Below are positions 34,454-39,916 of a stretch of DNA of 39,916 bases, piece after piece (the stretch's first letter is position 1; each line of letters begins with the position of its first letter). The position numbers and the translations under genes were made by a program. The stretch is from Rhizobium tibeticum. GTDB taxonomy: Bacteria; Pseudomonadota; Alphaproteobacteria; Rhizobiales; Rhizobiaceae. The notes under the pieces are model-generated. The model saw only the letters and a program-made list of their open reading frames with translations. It ran no database searches and was not told where the DNA came from. Where the stretch lies: contig NZ_FOCV01000042.1 in NCBI RefSeq assembly GCF_900110205.1, positions 1 through 39,916 of the forward strand, read 5' to 3'.

Positions 34454-34909
34454 ATGACATTCGCCCTGAGGGAGCTTAGTCAATTAGAGTGCTCTGACGT
34501 CTTTGAGCAATCCCGTTTCGGCCATCTGGCCTGCAGTAAAGACAATCAACCCTATGTCGTGCCCATCTATTTCGCGTACGAGGGCGGCATAGCGTACAGC
34601 TTTGCCATGCCTGGCCAAAAAATCGATTGGATGCGAGGAAATGACAAGGTGTGCCTTCAAGTCGAAAAGCACTCTCCCAATAACAGCTGGACAAGCGTAG
34701 TGGCGCAAGGACGGTATGAGGAATTCCCCGACACGGATCAGTGGAAGCAAGAACGTCTGCACGCATGGTCGCTTCTTCAGAGATTTTCGGACTGGTGGGA
34801 GATAGGCGCACTGAAGCCCCATGAAATGCCCGTGCAAAACGCCTCTCCACACGTCTTCTTCGGCATTGTGTTGAAGGACATCTCTGGACGAATGGTGGTG
34901 CCGGACTAA
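34454..34909 (+). CDS. Pyridoxamine 5'-phosphate oxidase-like FMN-binding protein
   Basis: The 151-residue protein has the split-barrel flavin-binding fold: FEQSRFGHLACSKDNQPYVVP with IYFAYEGGIAYSFAMPGQK and VCLQVEKHSPNNSWTSVVAQG. Members bind FMN, haem or F420 and often act as stress-linked oxidoreductases; the role here is unknown. GGAGG lies about eight bases ahead of the ATG at 34454. It is intact, unlike its neighbours, and ends at a hairpin. Confidence 0.85.
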   Translation: MTFALRELSQLECSDVFEQSRFGHLACSKDNQPYVVPIYFAYEGGIAYSFAMPGQKIDWMRGNDKVCLQVEKHSPNNSWTSVVAQGRYEEFPDTDQWKQERLHAWSLLQRFSDWWEIGALKPHEMPVQNASPHVFFGIVLKDISGRMVVPD

Positions 34910-34918
34910 CTCCGGCTC

Positions 34919-34941
34919 GCGGTCGGCCCGTCGGCGACCGC
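34919..34941 (+). terminator. Hairpin after the PNPOx-like gene
   Basis: GCGGTCG (34919-34925) pairs with CGACCGC (34935-34941), nine-base loop, ten bases after the stop. It is followed by TTGG, with no long T run. Confidence 0.4.
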
Positions 34942-35067
34942 TTGGTAAGGACGATCAACGTTCTCATCTCGGGGCGTCATTTGGGCCGTCCGTTCCAGAA
35001 AGCACCTAAAGAGCGATGAAAGGTGCTCCACGGTGATCATTTGCCGCAACCGTGGATCGGGGATCCG

Positions 35068-35286
35068 TCATCCCTCATCAAATAGAAGCGCCGTGGCCAA
35101 ATATCCCATCCCGATTGCACTTGCGAAAAGGTATATAAAAAGACCTTCGATAACGAGATGTTCGAGAGACCCCAAGCCCGCGCCCATATCGGAGAAACTA
35201 CTCCTCCAGATCGCAATTCCGGCGGCGCATCCGATCGCAAATCCAATAGCGAGTCGAGTGAGAATGAAGAAAATCATGCCAGGCAT
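35068..35286 (-). CDS. Small membrane protein (72 aa, two spans)
   Basis: The protein has two hydrophobic spans (MIFFILTRLAIGFAIGCAA and LFIYLFASAIGMGYLATALL) joined by a short loop. No family was recognised. Start at 35286 is likely, with a weak GGGG site; a longer frame reaches 35358. It is divergent from the LysE-like gene. Confidence 0.5.
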   Translation of the reverse strand: MPGMIFFILTRLAIGFAIGCAAGIAIWRSSFSDMGAGLGSLEHLVIEGLFIYLFASAIGMGYLATALLFDEG

Positions 35287-35394
35287 GGCGGCACCCCGTT
35301 GATTCCGCCTTAACGCCCGAATTCTGAAAAGGTTTCCCGTCGAGATGATCTTTGTCAAAGACGGATTGCGGCGGCCATGTAAAAGGCATCAGAG

Positions 35395-35945
35395 ATGCTG
35401 GGATTCTCTTTTATGTCTTTCCTTCCATTCGCTCTAAGCGTCTTTGCGCTGCTTATCCTCTCGGATCCGACCAATGCCGTTCTGGCCATGGGATCGCAAG
35501 GGATTAGCTTTGCGCGTGCCCTCGCGCTTGTCGCGGCGGTTGTCCTCCCCGTCGCTGGGCTTGCGGGCCCCTTTCTGAAGGCGCATCCCGCCGTTTCTGA
35601 AGCCGTAAAGCTCATCTCCGCTACGTGGGTGCTTTACCTCGCGCTGAAGCTGTGGGTTGTGGACGTGCGGCCTCGGTTCTCGTCATCAGCGCGCGGCATG
35701 TCGTTGTGACGACACTGCTCAATCCTAAGGCACTCATCATCGCGCTCACGATGATTGCACCAAACCAGGGCTGCCTTCCGATCGCTGCCGTCGGGAGCTT
35801 CTCGGCTGTCGCCGTTCTGACATCGACCATCTGGCTGTTGGTCGGCAGGATGGTTCTGGGAAGCAGTAACGGAATGCCATTGGTTGCGCGGGCGTCTTAC
35901 TGGTTTTCTCCGCGATTAGTTACGGTGAGCGCGCTACAGCAATAA
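35395..35945 (+). pseudogene. LysE/RhtB-family exporter, frameshifted
   Basis: The first frame (35395-35665) has a LysE-type N-terminus with membrane spans and GSQGISFARALALV, AVKLISATWVLYLALKLW. The second (from about 35667 in another phase) continues ISARHVVVTTLLNPKALIIALT to the natural end. The join needs one extra base, so a one-base deletion has split the gene. LysE-family proteins export amino acids or related compounds. It is a recent pseudogene or a sequencing error. Confidence 0.75.
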
Positions 35946-36084
35946 ATGGGGCTGCGGCAGAGCTGCGAAACTAGCAAACGCCACAACATCAGATGCCAGA
36001 AATGCTGTTCGCGATGCCATTGTCAACGTCGGGTGGGTCGCGCAGTTGCCCGTTATCTCCACATACGCCTACATAACCGACTGA

Positions 36085-36264
36085 ATGACCGCGTATGTGA
36101 CCGTTAATTCTGGTTACGCACACATCAAGGGGAACAAGTTCTGTCGGACCTGGAAAGGCGGCCGTGATGCCGGCAAAGAGGTCTGCGAGACTTGGAGCAA
36201 GACTGGCATTACCTCTGTCCACGTCATGAGCGGCAAGCGCGCTCTCGGCAAAAACTCGTGGTAA
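36085..36264 (+). CDS. Small cysteine-containing protein (59 aa), possibly a DUF995-like fragment
   Basis: The ATG at 36085 follows an in-frame TGA. The frame encodes AYVTVNSGYAHIKGNKFCRT then VCETWSKTG and GKRALGKNSW. The repeated C-x2-W pattern and the C-terminal basic segment resemble the end of rhizobial DUF995-type secreted proteins, but no signal peptide is present, so it may be a fragment. No ribosome binding site is visible. The confidence is low. Confidence 0.35.
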   Translation: MTAYVTVNSGYAHIKGNKFCRTWKGGRDAGKEVCETWSKTGITSVHVMSGKRALGKNSW

Positions 36265-36467
36265 CAGCGGTGTGGCGTAGGACGGCTAGTGGCGCGCAGA
36301 CGGCCTCCTAAAGCGGACTTGCAATAAACGTCGGGCCATCCCGTCACGTGCACTGGCCCGATTACGCTGAAGGTGTACGTTACATCGGACATAGCCGTCG
36401 CCAAGGGGCATCGCGTCTCTTCCTTCGAGCGGTAACCTCGCCAACTCTCCCGGAGGGATATTCCTGC

Positions 36468-36698
36468 TTAGGCTACTACGTCCGATGCTGGTTCCTCCAT
36501 GGACGATGCGGAGGCAAGCATGGTCATAGGAGTGGCGGTGACGAACAGGGACGAATGCGAATTGATGATCCGGCCCGACTCGAGCTTCAGGAGAGGCCCG
36601 TCGATGTCGATCACTTTCTCGATGAAGGTCAGCCCGCCCCAGCCCTCGGATGTTCCCTCGATCATTACAAAACGATAACCGGTTCCGATATCAAACAT
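36468..36698 (-). CDS. Small conserved-looking rhizobial protein (76 aa)
   Basis: A compact beta-rich start (FDIGTGYRFVMIEGTSEGWG then IDIDGPLLKLESGRIINSHS and SSLFVTA) suggests a small folded domain of a kind I have seen in rhizobial genomes, with no known function. The last ~20 residues (MLASASSMEEPASDVVA) look less conserved. GGGGGA stands ahead of the ATG at 36698. Confidence 0.6.
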   Translation of the reverse strand: MFDIGTGYRFVMIEGTSEGWGGLTFIEKVIDIDGPLLKLESGRIINSHSSLFVTATPMTMLASASSMEEPASDVVA

Positions 36699-36871
36699 TC
36701 AAGAGTCCCCCGACCTCCTGATAACCTGCCATCTGGAACTGTAGTGTCAAGTACCGCGTGCGACAGTTGGCGAGTTGGTGGTTCTGCCTATTTTGGATGA
36801 TTCCTGTGATATCCCATCTGATGCTACGAATTGAGAGGGACATTGGGGGAGTGCGAAGGAGGGCAAGGGAT

Positions 36872-37531
36872 ATGAGGGGTACAACTTTTATTCTCGCGGC
36901 AGTCCTTACCGCGGGCTTCGGATGTGGCTGAGGGCCGCAGGGTTTCGCTGGGATGGCAGACCTCATGCGGCGTCGATCCAGGTCCGCTAAGCCACTCGAG
37001 CGGTGCCTACGTATTCCACCAGAGTTCTAACCATTGCAGCGGCGGAATTTTCCAGCAACGATCCGAACTGAACTCTGGTAACATCTCGGTCACCAGCAGA
37101 GTGAGCTACGTATTCGACACCACCGTCTCGATGAAGACATCGCAAAGCAATGATTTCATCTTGTTCCAGGTCCATGATGGACGGAGGGGCTGTTTGCCGA
37201 GCAACACCCTTCGCTTTGACGGCGACTATACACGCGGCAAAGGAATAGCAGGTTGCGTGGAAAACCGCGGCCTTAGGGGAGTGGATACAATGGCCCTAGT
37301 CTTAGGCGAGATGGGACGCCTTATCATCTACGCGTGACTCTCGCGTTCGATGGACAAGGGGCATTTGACATGTCGGTGCAGATCAACGGAAGCGGCGTCT
37401 TGTCAGGGCGGTACCAACCATCGAGTGATCCGCAATTCGTCACGTCGAAACGTTTCTATATGAAGCATGGTGTCTACTCGTTCGACTACGAGATAAGGTC
37501 AGTCGGAATGCAGGTCCTTCGCGTCGGCTAG
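36872..37531 (+). pseudogene. Polysaccharide lyase-like secreted protein, two frameshifts
   Basis: The ATG at 36872 starts a signal peptide (TTFILAAVLTAGFGCG) that hits TGA at 36929. In another phase (from about 36915) the protein continues: VSLGWQTSC, QQRSELNSGNI, MKTSQSNDFILFQVHDGRRGC and CVENRGLRG. It then hits TGA near 37337, and the end VTLAFDGQGAFDMSVQ, SGRYQPS, YMKHGVYSFDYE follows in the third phase. QRSEL and KHGVYS are typical of a jelly-roll lyase fold (heparin-lyase I or alginate-lyase-like). Two single-base lesions inactivate it. Confidence 0.7.
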
Positions 37532-37533
37532 CT

Positions 37534-37790
37534 CTATTTTGTCCGCTGCCCAACTTGGGTTTCCTCTATTTCGATGACGACGGCATCCTGAGCTGGGTCG
37601 ATGTCATCCCAAGTGGGCTTTGGTTCGCGACCGTCAGCTCGGAATTGGGCAAAGTTCTGGTGGCCCCCGAATTTCCCGGCTGATAACGAGACCATGCTGT
37701 ATATGAGAGTGGTTCGCCATCCGCCCAGTGCCATCCTCCGTCACGTTCCTTCGCTCCGTCGTCCTGCACCAGTCCGAACATCGGTCCGCT
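37534..37790 (-). pseudogene. C-type lectin-like domain fragment, frameshifted
   Basis: On the minus strand GPMFGLVQDDGAKERDGGWH then WADGEPLSYTAWSRYQPG is read in one phase, and KFGGHQNFAQFRADGRE then WDDIDPAQDAVVIEIEE in another, joined at about 37678. The W-x-W-x-DG-x-P-x-x-Y-x-x-W pattern is the core of the C-type lectin-like fold. A one-base shift breaks it, and the N-terminal part of any larger protein is missing. Confidence 0.6.
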
Positions 37791-37835
37791 GCTTTGAGAG
37801 GTGTCTAACCGATCCGAGCGCGCTACATTGTTGAT

Positions 37836-38003
37836 ATGGATATGATCTACGCCTTGCTCTTCTTTGCGGCGGTCATCGCGATCATCTATCTGGCGGGCAG
37901 ATGGAACACGTCGGATGTCGACCACTATATGGGTTTTGACAATCTACATCCGCGCCGCAAGCGAGAAGCTTCGAACGGTGAAAAAGATGAGAAAAAGGGA
38001 TGA
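37836..38003 (+). CDS. Small single-span membrane protein with charged tail (55 aa)
   Basis: Residues 3-21 form a hydrophobic span (IYALLFFAAVIAIIYLAG), followed by a polar, basic C-terminal tail ending GEKDEKKG. ATG at 37836, with a second in-frame ATG at 37842. No ribosome binding site is evident. It is divergent from the lectin remnant. The clean membrane-plus-tail layout suggests a real small gene, but no family is recognised. Confidence 0.4.
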   Translation: MDMIYALLFFAAVIAIIYLAGRWNTSDVDHYMGFDNLHPRRKREASNGEKDEKKG

Positions 38004-38157
38004 AGCAGCGCGTTGTCGGCGATGCCTTGCCATATGGCATTAGGTTTCCGATCCGGATGACGCTCGTCTTCAACCCATTATCGGGCTTGGGAGTTACCAG
38101 CCCGCCGATAGGCGTTCTGAGAGCCTTGGTCGCCTTTCGTACCAAGCGGCCATCGGC

Positions 38158-38922
38158 TCAGTGATAGATGGCAGCAGGAGCGAGTATTCGCGTAAGGAAA
38201 TCTCGAAGGACTGGTGTGATCTGCTCTCGTGGGAGGCGATGCCCACACTCAAAGGTATGAAGAGTTACCGGTACACCGGTCTCTGAAAGGGCTCCTGAAA
38301 ATCTCTCGGCTTGATCAACCGGCGCACGGTCATCGTACTTGCCATGCAACAGCAGTGTTTCTGCGTGGATTTTGTGCGAATGATACAGAGCAGAGCGATC
38401 CGAGAAAGCTTCGCTTGAAAGGCCTGCCTCTTTCTGGATGGCCTGTTGCAAACCCCGCGAACCGCTTCGGTAAGCTCCTTTGAGATCGTAGACGCCTCCC
38501 GTGAGGATGATCGCTCGCAGATCAGGCACCTGAGCGGCGACCATGGCCGAAGCGACTGCCCCCCGACTGTTTCCATAGAGAACAATGCGTGAAGGATCGA
38601 CTGATGGCTGCTCCCTGAGGAAGTCCAAGGCAGCCACAATCGCTCGCTGGGTAGCTGGCCCGCAGAAATCGGCAGGGCCATCGGATGCACCAAAACCGGG
38701 CTGTGACACGGCAGCCGATGTTACGTTAAGACGAGCGGAGAACCGAAGCAACGATCCGTCATCAACAGCCTCTTTGCCTCCCAAAAGAAGCCCGCCCTGA
38801 TTGCCATGCACGAACAGTATCGCTCCGGCTGATTTTGCAGCTGAGGGCCGAGCCAGGAAGAGTTCAACAGCAGCGCCATCACCGCGAGCAATCATATGTT
38901 GCGTTATCGCCGACATTGCCAT
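38158..38922 (-). CDS. Alpha/beta hydrolase (S9/dienelactone-hydrolase-like)
   Basis: The hydrolase has oxyanion-region FVHGNQGG, a nucleophile elbow LYGNSRGAVAS, an acid in LLHGKYDDRAPVDQ and a catalytic histidine in FECGHRLPRE. It is soluble with no signal peptide and is probably an esterase or peptidase of the prolyl-oligopeptidase class; the substrate is unknown. Starts at 38958, 38922 and 38916 are in frame and none has a strong ribosome binding site; 38922 is a compromise. Confidence 0.75.
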   Translation of the reverse strand: MAMSAITQHMIARGDGAAVELFLARPSAAKSAGAILFVHGNQGGLLLGGKEAVDDGSLLRFSARLNVTSAAVSQPGFGASDGPADFCGPATQRAIVAALDFLREQPSVDPSRIVLYGNSRGAVASAMVAAQVPDLRAIILTGGVYDLKGAYRSGSRGLQQAIQKEAGLSSEAFSDRSALYHSHKIHAETLLLHGKYDDRAPVDQAERFSGALSETGVPVTLHTFECGHRLPREQITPVLRDFLTRILAPAAIYH

Positions 38923-39009
38923 CACCGAGTTCAATCTGTGGCGAGGATAAGGGGGCATGACATCTTGTCAATGTCCGGTGTTGGCGGCGCAAAGCCGTCA
39001 GTCGAGGCT

Positions 39010-39480
39010 CTAAGCCTTGCCCAGATGCTTCGGCCAGAATTCCTGATGTACTTCAGCGGCTTCGTCTTCGAGGTTCGGGCCAACCACAGTGACAATGCGC
39101 GCACCGGTTTGCAACACCGCCCGGCTCGGCACGTTCAACCCGATCCCAGCAATCTCGCCAAGCCGCGCTTCGGAGCACGCAAACACCATACGCCCGATGC
39201 CCGACCAGTAAATCGCCCCGGAGCACATCGCGCACGGCTCCGTGCTGGTGTAGAGGGTGCAGTCAGCGAGAAAAGCAGTGTCGTAGTGCTGCGCCGCCAG
39301 TTTAATCAGGTTCATCTCGGCATGGTTCGTCATATCATGGCCGGTGAAGACGCTGTTTTCGGCGCGCAGGATTACTTCACCGTCCTTCACGAGCACCGAG
39401 CCAAACGGTTCGTCGCCGCGTTCCATCGCGGATTTCGAGAGCGCAATCGCCTCGCGTAAAAACGGCTCGTGGTTTTCCAT
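39010..39480 (-). CDS. Nucleoside deaminase (cytidine/guanine deaminase family)
   Basis: A 156-residue zinc-dependent deaminase with the metal-site motif HAEMN (His53, catalytic Glu55) and PCAMC (Cys83 and Cys86). The layout fits guanine deaminase or a related CMP/dCMP-type enzyme; the exact base cannot be told by eye. GGGGAGA lies ahead of the ATG at 39480; the frame extends to 39582 without support. It is 87 bp upstream of the alpha/beta hydrolase on the same strand. Confidence 0.9.
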   Translation of the reverse strand: MENHEPFLREAIALSKSAMERGDEPFGSVLVKDGEVILRAENSVFTGHDMTNHAEMNLIKLAAQHYDTAFLADCTLYTSTEPCAMCSGAIYWSGIGRMVFACSEARLGEIAGIGLNVPSRAVLQTGARIVTVVGPNLEDEAAEVHQEFWPKHLGKA

Positions 39481-39622
39481 CAGCGTCTCCCCAAAAGCTA
39501 AAGCGGGATGATTTTGTCTTGGATCGGAGGGATTTCCAAGGGGGCGCAAATCAGATTCAAGATCGGCGATCTGTCGCCGCAACCGTCATCTTTTGGCTCT
39601 AATCAATGAGTCCTGAGCCTAG

Positions 39623-39916
39623 CACTACTTTGGCAGATTAATCCTCGGTTAACGATGATCGGCGATCCTTGGCACTTCAACAGGGGTGCGAAGGATGGCA
39701 GAGCAGGATGTTGCACTGACGGAATGGCTGAAGCCGTTTGTTGAGAAGCTTGGCCACAAGAAGCGTCGGCAGATGTGCCCGATCTATGTTTCTGGCCTGA
39801 TCGGGCCGGGAGATCGCAAGAGTATCGAGCCGATGGCGGAGCGCCTGGCACCTGATCGCTATGACCGCCTGCATCATTTCATCTCGGATGGCATTTGGGA
39901 CGCCGGTCCACTTGAG
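39623..39916 (+). mobile_element. IS701-family insertion sequence, left part, cut by the window end
   Basis: The left boundary is estimated from CTAG at 39619-39622, which fits the YTAR target duplication known for IS701; the element would begin at CACTACTTTGGC. No right end is visible. The boundary is a guess based on target preference. Confidence 0.4.
39695..39916 (+). CDS. IS701-family transposase, N-terminal part (partial)
   Basis: The frame from ATG at 39695 reads ALTEWLKPFVEKLGHKKRRQ, then PIYVSGLIGPGDRKSIEPMA and YDRLHHFISDGIWDAGPLE up to the window edge. GDRKSIEPMAERL followed by YDRLHHFISDGIWD is the N-terminal signature of IS701/DDE-5 transposases. The catalytic DDE residues lie beyond the window. 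Confidence 0.85.
   Translation, partial: MAEQDVALTEWLKPFVEKLGHKKRRQMCPIYVSGLIGPGDRKSIEPMAERLAPDRYDRLHHFISDGIWDAGPLE

Overview
The window looks like accessory or secondary-replicon DNA of an alphaproteobacterium of the Rhizobiales (Rhizobium, Ensifer or Agrobacterium type). The reasons are GC-rich coding sequence, a rhizobial arrangement of the beta-ketoadipate genes (pobA/pobR, an IclR-type pcaR, pcaIJF), DUF2934 and DUF6522 proteins, TPR-type class III cyclases, and EcfG-type (GGAAC-N16-CGTT) stress promoters. Family names come from recognising sequence by eye; no database search was run.

Left part (1-13.4 kb), mostly intact genes. An IS630-family element (5-1048) sits exactly at the 3' end of pobA. 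Next comes an aromatic catabolism block: pobA and divergent pobR, pcaR convergent to pobR and divergent from pcaIJF. PobA makes protocatechuate from 4-hydroxybenzoate, and PcaIJ plus PcaF carry out the last two steps to succinyl-CoA and acetyl-CoA; the ring-cleavage genes are not in the window. An SDR oxidoreductase and a glutathione transferase follow. The 8.8-9.6 kb stretch holds two tiny membrane-protein genes and a DUF2934 gene, with promoters that look controlled by the general stress sigma factor. A cardiolipin synthase-like phospholipase D, an endonuclease/exonuclease/phosphatase protein and an exported alpha/beta hydrolase come next.

Middle part (13.9-28.2 kb), signalling and small regulons. 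A small HTH gene appears fused tail-to-tail with a TPR adenylate cyclase. An SRPBCC gene lies behind an ArsR regulator broken by a short deletion, next to a truncated integrase. DUF4334, C45-family and cupin genes follow. A periplasmic solute-binding protein overlaps a Cache-HAMP class III cyclase by 17 bp, a plausible two-protein sensor. A ClC transporter is divergent from a tandem MarR pair, of which the first copy is broken and the second intact, across a perfect palindrome.

Right part (28.5-39.9 kb). A secreted alkyl sulfatase, a soluble double-PAS chemoreceptor, a PNPOx-like protein, an alpha/beta hydrolase and a nucleoside deaminase are intact. Between them lie many broken genes: fragments of hemA and hemC, an ABC transporter with its middle deleted, a LysE exporter, a polysaccharide lyase-like gene and a C-type-lectin-like gene. 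An IS701-family transposase runs off the right edge. The density of remnants and the two flanking insertion sequences suggest a decaying, rearranged region. Since many lesions are single-base frameshifts, read-level sequence quality should be checked first.
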